Notes under the pieces: generated by a model
The model's database searches: none
Seen by the model: the letters and a program-made list of their open reading frames with translations, nothing else
What the model was told of the DNA's origin: nothing
Program-made: the position numbers and the translations under genes
In this document: one piece after another, positions 37,844 to 48,142 of the stretch
How the letters are laid out: every line of letters begins with the position of its first letter
Position numbering within the stretch: position 1 is the first letter of the stretch
Source: Ochromonas danica
Lineage: Eukaryota; Sar; Chrysophyceae; Chromulinales; Chromulinaceae
Assembly: GCA_015146655.1 (NCBI GenBank)
Contig: VKHL01000132.1
Coordinates: 16,442-80,441, forward strand
Direction: 5' to 3'
DNA length: 64,000 nt

Positions 37844-38812
37844 CAATATCAACTTTAGAAATACAAGATCATTAACACAAGATTTTTACAAGTTTATTTT
37901 TTATGGTTTTATTTATTGCGATAATTTTTTCGATTCCTTTCTTTCTTTTTTATTTTACTTTTCCAATCTCTCTTCTAATTTACTGCTTTTGTTTGTTGTC
38001 TTCCGTCTTATTGACTTGAATTGATTTGTTCCGTCTTGTGGAGGCGGAGCAGCGGCAGCACCCCGCAGTTCGTGCTGTTTGAGTTGGTTCCGTTGGGGAT
38101 TGGGATTGATTGTTTGGTTTCTTGAAGTTTCAGAGTTTGGTCTTTGACAACCCAAGAACCGGCCGCACAAGCAGAGAGTTAAAAATAAGAGAGGGCTTGC
38201 GTTTTTGACGAAAGGTACAGTATGCACTCTCCGTAATAGAATCCTGGCATTGGATAGACTAGTGTAAGGCAATCTACAGATATGTATATGTATGTATAAC
38301 GTGAGTTGTTTCATGAGAACAACTTGTGAGCCAATTTGTTGCATTTATTGTCATTTTAATCACTGCAGCTCAGTACTCAGCTCTGAACTCAGCTAACTAA
38401 ACTTAACTGGGAGCCAACTTATACTACAAGCTAGTCACCAAGTTTACCTAACTTCATTCACAACACTACTATGACCCTACTGCAAATTTAACGTAGCATA
38501 TATGAATCATTTCAATATAATGCTCAGCTTGCTTAACCTTCTCCTATATCGGATCACTCGATTCAGATCACGCTTACGCTAAAATTGAGCATTCGGAGTG
38601 ATAGAGCCAGCTCCTTCTCGCATACTCATAAGAATATCGGCAGATATATCGATTTTGATTATTCAGCATGGCTCACCAAAATTAATACCATTCACCACGC
38701 TAACATGGGGAATCTGAAGGTGCATTTGAAGATCTTTCAATAACACATAAGTATACAATATTTCAGAATGAGGGAGAAGGTAGACCCGCCGAGCTGCAGG
38801 TCCAGAGAGAAG
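37844..38812. other. Intergenic region, histidine kinase copy 1 / OYE 3' side
   Basis: This is the 5' flank of histidine kinase copy 1 and the 3' flank of the OYE gene. A 129-codon minus-strand ORF at 38344-37955 has no recognisable domain and low-complexity composition; I do not call it. Pyrimidine-rich runs near 37900-37990 could be leader sequence. Confidence 0.4.
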
Positions 38813-39919
38813 CTATCGAGCTGCAGGTCCATAAGTCAGGTATCCTTCAAGAGTCTTGGAAGGGTCAGCGTCATGGCCATACCAATGAGCAAAAGGAGCT
38901 TCTTCAGCCAAAGGAAGATTATCTTTGAATCGCTCCACAAGATCAGGATTTGACAAATAGGGTCTACCAAAGGCGATCAGATCTGCTGCTCCAGTACGGA
39001 GAGCTCCTTCCGCAGTGTCCTTCGTGTAGGCCACGTTGCCAATGATTGGGCCAGGGAATTCCTTCTTGATATCAAAGAGAGTGACACGTCTACACAAGTT
39101 ATGAAAACCAAAGTCAAGGCCATCCATTACGTGGAGATAGGCAAGACCATAATGAGAGATCTCCTTGGCCAGGAAGGGAAAGAATGTATCATTATCTGCA
39201 CTACCCATACCACTACGAACTCCGTTGGGAGAGATACGCACACCAATGCGATCGTGTGGGAAGACCTTTGCAATAGCAGCAATCACTTCATGAAGAACAC
39301 GCACACGATTCTCAGGACTTCCACCATACTTGTCTGTGCGTAAGTTCGTGCTGGACTGGAGGAAGGTGTCAAGCAGATAGCCGTTAGCAGCATGAATCTC
39401 CACACCATCGAAGCCACTCTCTTTCGCAATGAGTGCACTATGCCTGAATTGTTCCGGCAGTGCCTCAACCTCTTCAGTGGTCAAGGCACGAGGAGTAACA
39501 TATGGAACAGGCTGATCATGAGCATCACGAACATGACCCTCAGTGGTGATCTTAATAGCAGAAGGAGCAACAACGTCATCTACATCATGAAAGGAAGGAT
39601 GAGATAGTCTTCCCATATGCCAAAGTTGGACGAAGATCTTGCCACCTTTCTTGTGTACTGCATCAGTGATAGGCTTCCAACCCTTGGCGTGTTCATCAGT
39701 GTAGAGACCAGGAGCACCAAACCGACCATAGCCTTGTGAACTAATTGCCGAGGCTTCAACGATGATCAAACCGGCACTCGCACGCATTTCATAGTATTGA
39801 CGCATGTAGTCATTTGGCATTCGAGAAGTTCCCGCTCTTGATCTAGTTAGAGGTGCCATGACAACACGGTTGGATAGCTCTAAGCTACCAAGCTTATAAG
39901 GAGTCAACAACAAAGACAT
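38813..39919 (-). CDS. Old Yellow Enzyme-family NAD(P)H:flavin oxidoreductase
   Basis: This is an intronless 368-residue gene starting at ATG 39919. OYE/NemA enzymes are FMN-binding TIM barrels that reduce activated C=C bonds or nitro groups. Diagnostic features are present: LSNRVVMAPLTRSRA at the N-terminus, FVQLWHMGRLSH, the substrate-binding pair in VEIHAANGYLLDTFLQ (H-x-x-N), TDKYGGSPENR with the catalytic Tyr neighbourhood, and the FMN phosphate loop AFGRPYLSNPDLV. The length is typical. The likeness to bacterial NemA/XenB-type enzymes and lack of introns are compatible with an old transfer but do not prove it. The end GPAAR-stop is part of a 27-bp direct repeat (38791 and 38818), so the stop region has been locally duplicated. 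It is divergent from the next gene over 134 bp. Confidence 0.93.
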   Translation of the reverse strand: MSLLLTPYKLGSLELSNRVVMAPLTRSRAGTSRMPNDYMRQYYEMRASAGLIIVEASAISSQGYGRFGAPGLYTDEHAKGWKPITDAVHKKGGKIFVQLWHMGRLSHPSFHDVDDVVAPSAIKITTEGHVRDAHDQPVPYVTPRALTTEEVEALPEQFRHSALIAKESGFDGVEIHAANGYLLDTFLQSSTNLRTDKYGGSPENRVRVLHEVIAAIAKVFPHDRIGVRISPNGVRSGMGSADNDTFFPFLAKEISHYGLAYLHVMDGLDFGFHNLCRRVTLFDIKKEFPGPIIGNVAYTKDTAEGALRTGAADLIAFGRPYLSNPDLVERFKDNLPLAEEAPFAHWYGHDADPSKTLEGYLTYGPAAR

Positions 39920-40053
39920 GATATTCAGAGGAGGAGGATATTATATTTGCCACAAAATCCTGCTGTTGGTTGATGAGTGTTAACTTAAGAAGTAGTTAAC
40001 TTAATAAGATTACAAGTTGCTTTTTGTTATGACTGTAATGACGTTGAAAGTGA
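39920..40053. promoter_or_regulatory. Short bidirectional promoter
   Basis: Only 134 bp separate the divergent ATGs of the OYE gene and the helical-protein gene, so promoter elements must be shared or interleaved. I see no distinctive motif beyond AT-rich sequence. Confidence 0.5.
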
Positions 40054-41928
40054 ATGATAATGAATATGTTATCCCAATCCCAGTCCCAATCTCAATCATC
40101 ACAAGCACCACTACCTCCTGACAATTCTAAGAATAATCTTCTTATCACGAGGGAAGAAAATGATGAGATACTTCAAGGCAAGATCGCCTGGTTGGAAATG
40201 ATCTGTACACAAGTCAAAGAACAATTCCACCGTCTTCTCACTATCACCACCACCACACTGGATACAAACTCTCTTCCATCCTCCATCCCTACTAACATTA
40301 CTAATGCTACCACTAACGCACCTAACACTACAACAACCAACAATCCTCCAATTAGTCATTATTTTCAAACCATGCATGATACTGTGGAACAATTTCTACG
40401 TGCTTTACAAACATTTCAACAATTATTAGTATCTCTATTAGACTTGATCAAGAAGAAAAAGGACAATAACAAAGTCCAACATCTCTCTGTCCTTATAGAA
40501 GAATTCCTCGAGAAGACCTTCTTACCTACAATACAAACATTGCCTATTATCTTTGACATTACAGTTCATGACTTTAGTGTCATCTATTGTCATCTAATTA
40601 CACTGACTCCACTCTTAGAGAGAATACAATCTAAGCATAAAGAAGTGATTCATCAATATACTATTCAATGGCAAGAACATTGTCTGGATGAAATGTTTCG
40701 TCGTCTAGACATGGTCTTTCTTTTTCATACTTTACATAGTGAATGGTCATCTCATAGTATGTTTCAACGAAATAAGAAGTTTTCACCTGGTTTAATTGCT
40801 TTTACAGCCTCAATGCGAAGTCTCTTCTTTCATCTAGCAGAGCATACTAAACGACAAGAACAAGAACTAGGCAGACAATTAAACCAACAGCAACAACAAT
40901 TAGGAGAAGATTCCATGGAAGTTAAAGCTAAAATCTTACCACTCTTAATAGAGATTTCTAATCGATGGATAAGAGAAGTGATTCGTGTCTACTTACAAGA
41001 GATTCTTGCTTCTCGAGTTCGACTCTGGCAAGTGAAAGCAGATCTTATCTATGTCCTATTAGCCTTGTTAACACAGTTTGATTACCTTCGAAGATGGGCT
41101 GGTCCATCTTTATCTCTACAAAGGATGAATACATTAAGTATGGAGAGAGCATGGCAATGTTGGTTTGATCTGATTTATCTACTATGGCAACTTCATCTTC
41201 TCTATTCAACAGATGTAGATATGGTATTAAATCATGTTAATAAGATGTTAGAAGGATGGCAAAGAAGAGAACTCATTATCCCTAAAGAAGGAAGTTGGAC
41301 GTTATCTTCATTCATTGATAGTGTCTATCATATCATCGAGCATTGCACTGCTTTACCTAGTCATGTTGTAGGCATCTTACTTTTCGAGTCAAGCACTGCC
41401 TCATACGATAGTATGGACCATTATCATAATGACCACAATGATGAAGAACATTCACGAGCAGATCATTTCCATTATCCAGCAGATGTCATTTGCCTGTTAG
41501 GTTTACGAAAAGAAAGAAATAGTTCTGATTATCATGCTATCCAAGCTCAATTGATTGAGATTGTCAAGGATTGTGCCTTCTTGAATCCTTTAGTTGATGG
41601 ATCATTAGTTGTGCCTTCAATAGATGATCCTAAAACTGCTATGATGACTATAACGACAAATGATCTCATTGAACACGGATTTAGACTTTCTTCTCCTTCC
41701 ATAGTCTCTTCTGTGGAGAGAAGGTCTGTTGCTATTGTATTTGGTTTAGTAGATGTGAAGAAGAATATCAAAACAACATTGTATAAACGATATGATGTAA
41801 TGGATTGTGAGTATCCAGCCTTGACAGAAGATCAAAAGATTGCTTATGATCGATTTCATGCCTTTATTAAAGAGCATTTATTGCTCTCTTCACAGAACTC
41901 CAAAGTTATTCCAAGTACTTCTACCTGA
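40054..41928 (+). CDS. Unknown helical protein
   Basis: This is an open frame of 624 residues from ATG. I do not recognise it. It starts with a Ser/Gln run (SQSQSQSQSS), has a Thr/Asn-rich loop near residues 65-105, and is otherwise strongly alpha-helical with leucine-rich amphipathic segments (FLRALQTFQQLLVSLLDLI, ALLTQFDYLRRW), as in tethering or scaffold proteins. No catalytic motif or membrane helix is evident. At the 3' end another frame reads plausibly past the stop (LLPEVLVPCLCLLEF, then SDGEETHHLVHCEPY, to 42058), so a last intron may have been missed; GTAATG near 41797 to AAAG near 41873 would join the frames. The C-terminus is therefore uncertain. Confidence 0.65.
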   Translation: MIMNMLSQSQSQSQSSQAPLPPDNSKNNLLITREENDEILQGKIAWLEMICTQVKEQFHRLLTITTTTLDTNSLPSSIPTNITNATTNAPNTTTTNNPPISHYFQTMHDTVEQFLRALQTFQQLLVSLLDLIKKKKDNNKVQHLSVLIEEFLEKTFLPTIQTLPIIFDITVHDFSVIYCHLITLTPLLERIQSKHKEVIHQYTIQWQEHCLDEMFRRLDMVFLFHTLHSEWSSHSMFQRNKKFSPGLIAFTASMRSLFFHLAEHTKRQEQELGRQLNQQQQQLGEDSMEVKAKILPLLIEISNRWIREVIRVYLQEILASRVRLWQVKADLIYVLLALLTQFDYLRRWAGPSLSLQRMNTLSMERAWQCWFDLIYLLWQLHLLYSTDVDMVLNHVNKMLEGWQRRELIIPKEGSWTLSSFIDSVYHIIEHCTALPSHVVGILLFESSTASYDSMDHYHNDHNDEEHSRADHFHYPADVICLLGLRKERNSSDYHAIQAQLIEIVKDCAFLNPLVDGSLVVPSIDDPKTAMMTITTNDLIEHGFRLSSPSIVSSVERRSVAIVFGLVDVKKNIKTTLYKRYDVMDCEYPALTEDQKIAYDRFHAFIKEHLLLSSQNSKVIPSTST

Positions 41929-42376
41929 AGTTTTAGTTCCTTGCCTTTGTCTATTGGAATTTATTATCAGTGATGGGGAAGAAACCCATCACCTCGTCCA
42001 TTGCGAGCCATATGTCACTAAACTAACTATCTTCCTCCAATATGCGAAGAATTGCTAATGCAGGATCTGGAGGTGGAATTACGGCTTTTGAATCAAACCT
42101 AAGTATGTGAGAAGGTTCTTAATTACACGATGAATAATAAACTTTTAATGACATCTTCTAATAAAATGAAAGCTGAGTACAGTTTCATCAATTGCTACAC
42201 TAGTTCGAGGCAAGTTCAACACAGTCATTTGCTCGGTCATTCTTTATTTCTGTAAAGAAGTGATAAACTGTACAGTGTTGTACAATGGAACTGCTCTAGC
42301 TTCTACATGACATGCAACAAGGATACAATACACCATGGTCAGTAATACATAATAACTAAAAATCCAAATCTGTAAT
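41929..42376. other. 3' flank of helical-protein gene to duplication border
   Basis: The first 130 bp may be a further exon of the preceding gene. The rest is AT-rich with nothing recognised. Identity with the histidine-kinase copy 1 locus starts abruptly at 42377 (counterpart 35009). Confidence 0.4.
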
Positions 42377-42508
42377 AAAGTGAAGAAGTAGAAGGACATA
42401 ATAGGAAATGGGAAAGTCATACTAATGTAAGGCATCAAAGTGCCTAAGTCAAAAAATAAGCACGCACAATATAGAGAGCTTGAAATAAGACTATTTGTTA
42501 ACAAATAA

Positions 42509-45184
42509 TCATAACTTAAGATCGACTCCAAGGTCAGATAAAACCTGATTGAAGGCATTCATGGTAAATGGCTTCGACAGACTGCCATCGAAACCCATAT
42601 CCATCATCGTCAGCCTCGTCTCCTCGTCATCATTTGCTGAGACTCCCAGAATCAAATGGCGCAAACCATCGCTCCATTTACTGAAGCTCTCTCCATACTC
42701 TTGCTCGATCTGACGAAGACGCTTCGTTGCTTCTAGACCATCCATTATAGGCATGTGCAAATCCATCAAAATGCAGTCAAAGGCAGCTTGAAGCTTGGTA
42801 GCCTCATGACCTGAAACACTACCACCGGGCTCATCCGACTTCTCCAAACCAAACCTCTGATTCTCCAACTCCCTCTGGATTATGTCCAACGCATCCGCTC
42901 CATTCTCCGCCACCGTCACCGCGAAGCCCTTCTTGCGCAATAGCATCGACGTGATCTTCACCACCGAAGGAGTATCGTCCACCAGAAGAATGCGCGGTCG
43001 AGACGAGCTGCTGCTCACATCGCCCGATGCTGCACGTAATGATGGTTGAATCGGATGTCTTGGCGAGAGAAGGCGTCGTGTGGCTCCGCCATTGCGCAAC
43101 TTATCCATGATTTCTGTCATTGATATCGTCACCGCTGAAGTCGCTGGAGCACTGCCATTATTCCCTGCCACATGCTTAGGTAGTGCTGTGCTCGACGCCG
43201 ACATGGATAATAGGGACTGGAGAAGCTGACGCTGCTCATCCTCTCGATAAGGAAAGCGAAACCAAAAGATCGAACCTCGAAGGCCATCTCTTCGCTTGCT
43301 CACTCCACATTGACCTTGCAACGCTTCCAAACGCTTCGCCAATGAAAACAAGCCCAATCCCGTTCCTCCTGCTAGACGCTGTGTCTGTTTGAAAGGAGAA
43401 AACAGATCGGCCATCGCTTCTTCCGACATACCGATGCCTTCATCTTCCACTTCGATGCGCAACATCGTCACTGAACGCACTAGACAGGTGGGATGCACAA
43501 TAGAAACTCTAGTCATAGAAAATGCATCGCGTGTAGTTATCGCATTTCTAATGTGCTCGGGGGAAGAACTTCCGTCATTGTTGTCATTCTTCTTCTGGCT
43601 AAACACCATCGACTTACTCTGAACGCTATGAAAACCGCTACGTTCACTCTGCCTTCGGCTGCGTCTTGACCACTCCTCCTCCTCAAAACCCTCCTCGCCT
43701 TCTTCCTCATCCTTCCCTCCTCCTTCCAATGGGTACACCTCCACTTCCTCCAAATATACACTCACATTCACACTGCCTGCATTCGAGTACTTCACGGCAT
43801 TGCTCAACAGACAAAGAAGATTCTCCTGGAGCCATTGCTTGTCTGTGATGATGTGAGAGCTCACCACCTGGGGAATTGGATTCATTGTGATCGACACGCG
43901 CTGCTGGATGTCCTTCATGCAGTTCAACGGTAAAGACAACGTCGCCAATAAATCGATCGTCTCGTGCTTCGGAACCAGCTTCAAACCCTTGCTGGCTTTC
44001 GCATAGTCGATACAACGATGAATCGTCATCAACATGAAGTTATTTGTATTTGACATGTTCTCCACACATTCCAAACACCCATCAAGCGTCGACTTCAACG
44101 AACTTAGGATGCGCTTCAAGAAAGCTACGCTCTCCGATGGATTGCTGTCGTTCTTCTCTTCTCCTCTTCCCTCACAGCCACCACAGTCGTCCACGGTGCC
44201 TTCTGCTCGCATCACCTTTGTCTCTAACAGATCAACTCCTTCCGTCAGCATACACTTGATCGTCTCCAGACCTGTCACAAAAGATGCCAGAGGCTAAGCA
44301 TCGAACACACAATCCACGGTTTAGTAAGCGCATCAATCAACAGCAGATCAAGACAAGTCAAGCAACCACATTCAGCAGCAAACACTAGTACACCCACTCA
44401 CCGTCTTCAAATCATGAGCCACATTGCCCACCATGCTGCGCATATTCTCATCGAATTGGTTGATGTGATGAGCCTTCGACAACTCACGGGCCTCTTCATG
44501 ATCTGCTTGCAGCTTCTCTTCTCGAACAATACGTTGTTGCATGCCATACAAGAACAACAGCACCAGCGAGAAGTAATACAACAATGTCAACGTCATGGGC
44601 AAGGACTCAAGATGGATTGTCATCGCTACCAAACAACTAAAGCTGCAAATGATCATGCCCATGATCACCTTCCAATACACCAGGAAGATCTCATAGAAGA
44701 CCACACAGAACAATAAAGGATAGAACATGGCTGATAGCATAGACATGGACATGAACGAAAATCTGTTATGGCTTTCGCCTTCATACCATTTTACCAAAAA
44801 TACATCTTCTTCTGACAAATTGTGTGCTGCAGAATCTTGCCATGGCACATTGTAGCAACATAGATTCGACAAGATACCCACGAAGTACAAAATACAAAAT
44901 GTGAGAACTTCTTTCACATCCTTATCTACCTCTCCTCTCATTGTCATCGATATTGAAACTTTTCTTCGGTGGCCCGCCACAGATAAGCAGTGCTTCGTGA
45001 GGGCCATGCAGGCCACAGTTTTGCAGACAGCTGCTAGAATGGTGAAGGCCAGGTGCCAGTCGCCACAGCCGCTCTTAAGCACCAAGGACATAGGATAGCA
45101 GAGATAAATGGAGAGAGGTACATCAATGAACATCAAGAGAAGGTTCAAGATAGAAGATGATCCAATAGGAAAAGTTGGCTTCAT
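42509..45184 (-). CDS. Hybrid membrane histidine kinase, copy 2
   Basis: Coding blocks are 45184-44402 and 44293-42509 with a 108-bp intron, 855 residues. Domains and catalytic residues are those of copy 1 (six-helix sensor, split HDLKTPL H box, N/G boxes, receiver with LMDLHMPIMDG and SKPF). Differences are confined to the N-terminus (MKPTFPIGSSSIL against MKTSFPVRSSCVL) and a linker patch where this copy has NDGSSSPEH and SIVHPTC and lacks nine residues relative to copy 1. The rest, including the intron, reads identical. Both copies are intact, so both may be expressed. Confidence 0.92.
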
Positions 45185-45626
45185 TCTTCAGCAAGTATAT
45201 CAGCAAAATATTCTCAATTTTCATTCAAATGGTTAAACAGATAACATGATCTTACGAATCTCAAGATGACCTTAGCAATAACAATAATGACCAACACATG
45301 TGATTCACATGCAGACTATCAAAGAGAAATTGACTGATTCTCTTCGCTGTTCTGGTTGACTCTCAACGGAATGCCAATGACGTGTAAGAGGGCAAACACT
45401 GACCAAAACCGCTACCGGTGGGTCTAAACCGGTAAACCCAACCAAACGTCAAGAATGCTGCCCTGCTGGAATAATGTACGGCGTTGAGATGTTCCGACTT
45501 CCTCCTGCTCGCAGTCCTAATGTACAAAATAGCAATGCATTGTCTAGCTAAAGTATGTGCAATATTAATGTTACAGCTGACGAACAGCGCTAACAAGTAA
45601 GTACAAAAGTATAGGTCTGCTTCATA
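45185..45626. other. Intergenic region between histidine kinase copy 2 and helicase
   Basis: This is the 5' flank of histidine kinase copy 2 and the 3' flank of the helicase. The sequence near 45410-45440 has two nearby CCGGT(G/A)-type repeats (gctaccggtg, aaaccggtaa). No coding sequence or RNA gene is seen. Confidence 0.4.
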
Positions 45627-47878
45627 TTAATCCAGTGCTTGTAAAATACTCTCAGCTCCAAATTGTATAATATCATACATCTCCCCTTCTGTGGGAACGC
45701 TTTCACCAGAGTTTGGATCTGCAAACAGGCTATCTCTGTCCAAAATTAACTCAAGTTCTTCATCAGAAATCTCTCGATGCAACCATTCTCCATTTCCATC
45801 TTTCTTCTGTTCTTGTCTTGAGAGATTGCGTACATCGTCTTCGAGAAGATGCTTTAACTCATCCAATGTGATAGCTTTCTTCATGCCCGCTTTACGGAAA
45901 TCCCCTCCTTGGATAGTCAGTCGTTCCAGCTTTTTCTTGGAAACTTGTTTCTTCATCATGTCTATCTCAATAGAGCCCATGGTGAGTAAGCGATAGACTA
46001 CAACGTTCTTTTGTTGGCCAATACGATGACAACGGTCCTATTTACTCATAGCAAACACCGTAAGGATAAGTAAACTCGTTTACACAGTACAGTGAAAAGC
46101 AATACCTGTGCTTGAGCATCAACATGAGGATTCCAATCACTATCAAACAGGATGGCAGTATCTGCAGCAGTAAGGTTTACACCCAAGCCTCCAGCTCGAG
46201 TGGATAACAGGAAGAAGTGCACTTTGCTATTAGGCTCATTGAAAGCATCAATACTTGTCTGTCTATCCGCCAATTTAGTCATTCCATCCAATCGAAAAAA
46301 AGAATAATCCATATAATTCAAGTAGTCTTCAACAAGATTTAATACTTCCGTCATTTGTGAGAATAGAATGACTTTATGACCTTCTTCATAAAGAAGAGGT
46401 AGCATTCGATGTAAGACCTTAAACTTGCCAGATGTAGATATAAGAAGCATAGGGTCATTATCTTGAATTGGTTCACCATTCTTACCAGGAATATCCCCAA
46501 AGAGAAAAGGATGATTACATACTTTTCTTTGTTGCATGGTAGGATTAAGTTGAGAACCAATGGCTTTAGCATTCACTCCCATTGACAATAAGGTCTCACG
46601 AAGTGTTCCATCTAATAATCGACTATAATATTCACTTTGAAGAGGTGTTAACCCACAATAGATTACAATTTCTTTCTTCTCTTTAATCAAATCTTTTAGT
46701 GTATCTCGTTTTAAACGTCTTAATACAAATGGTCTTAAGATCTCATGTAATTTTGTAACAATTTTATCCTTTTCTTCTTCATCCAAAATATCTTCTACTT
46801 TTGTATCTGATCCAATATTCTTAAAGTCAAACCATGAATGAAAGACTTCTAAATCATCAAATATAGCAGGTGAACAAAAGTTTAATAATGACCATAATTC
46901 TTCTAGAGAATTCTGTATTGGTGTTCCAGTTAATAATAAACGTGAAATAGATCGTAGAGATTTCAATTCTCTAAACAACTTGCATTTCCTATTCTTAATA
47001 CGATGACCTTCATCCATGATAATATATTGCCAAAGATATTTCTCTAAGAAAATTCGATCTGCCATACACATTTCAAAACTTGTAATCACAATCGGGAAAT
47101 CTAATGATTTCTGAGAATTAATAGGAAGCTTTTGACGACGAAGATTTGCTCTTTCAGTTTTGTCACCATGATAAAGAAGAATAGGACAATCAGGTAACCA
47201 TTTTTGAAACTCTTTCATCCAATTCCCTAATGTTGCTAAAGGTCCAATGATAAGATATGGTCCAGAGGTATTATGATAGCGTAAATGAGCTATTAGAGCT
47301 ATGATTTGAATTGTCTTGCCTAATCATAACAAACACAACACAAATGATCATATTAACCACCACGGAGAATACAAAAATGACATTTAGTAACTCTTACCTA
47401 AACCCATTTCATCAGCTAAAATACCATTTAAACCATTTTCCCAAAGACTCAATAACCATTGAAGACCTTCTAATTGATGTGTCATTAAACTACCACCACA
47501 TAGATTAGGTGGTTGTTGGAGAGTTTGAACAGTCTCATTTTCTACGGCATCATTCGTGGTAGTTTGTGTTGTTTCTGTCACTTCCGCCTTATGTGAGGCT
47601 TTACTTCGTTTATTTGATTTCTCATTAGCAGCAGGCGATGAACGTTTCTTTGACTTAATATTACTACCACTAATACTACCAGCAGCAGCTTGTCGAGAGA
47701 TCATAACAGCCTGAGATCGCTTTTGATTCTCGAAAATGAATTTAGAATAACTTTCTGCTTTTAATAATAATAAATCCAATTGAGCACTCTCTTTACGACT
47801 CTCATGAGATGGTAGAGATTGAACAAGTTGGTGTTGTTCTTGTTCTTGTTGTGTGGTTGGTTCTTCATTGGCTGTCAT
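45627..47878 (-). CDS. HELLS/DDM1-like: SNF2-family chromatin remodeller of the LSH/HELLS/DDM1 type
   Basis: Coding blocks are 47878-47398, 47319-46106 and 46037-45627, introns 78 and 68 bp, about 701 residues (Arabidopsis DDM1 is 764). These ATPases slide nucleosomes and support DNA methylation and silencing of transposons. Motifs in order: [16 protein letters not shown], motif I DEMGLGKT (the first intron interrupts it between GLG and KT), motif [83 protein letters not shown], and across intron 2 [17 protein letters not shown]. The combination [19 protein letters not shown] is characteristic of the LSH/DDM1 branch. ATG 47878 is used; an upstream in-frame TTG at 47902 is ignored. The N-terminus is Q-rich with a basic nuclear-type segment. 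Confidence 0.92.
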
Positions 47879-48142
47879 GATTGTTCGTGGGGTTAATAAC
47901 AAGTGAACACAATCAATTCATTCATGGAATGACACAGTCCCACAAACCAAAATTCAAACTTCCATGGAATTCCATGGTATTGCATGGAAAAACGACTAAG
48001 TGAAAAAGACGTTTTTGAGAGACGGTTTCATACCCGAAACAACGGCAAGGCGCAAAGAGAACCTCAAATCAACAAGAAATAGAGAAGAGATATATACAGT
48101 GTCTGTGAGTGAGTCAGTGAGTGAATTACCTACTGAGTGAAA
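47879..48142. promoter_or_regulatory. Bidirectional promoter with three tandem 10-bp TTCCATGGAA-like boxes
   Basis: The divergent region holds TTCCATGGAA (47960-47969), TTCCATGGTA (47970-47979) and TTGCATGGAA (47980-47989), spaced exactly one helical turn apart, plus TCATGGAA near 47932. A TGAGTGAGTCAGTGAGTG run lies at about 48107-48124 before the plus-strand ATG. Confidence 0.5.

Noticed and set aside
37955-38344. 129-codon minus-strand ORF
   Set aside because: Low-complexity composition, no recognisable domain, and it covers the probable leader region of histidine kinase copy 1.
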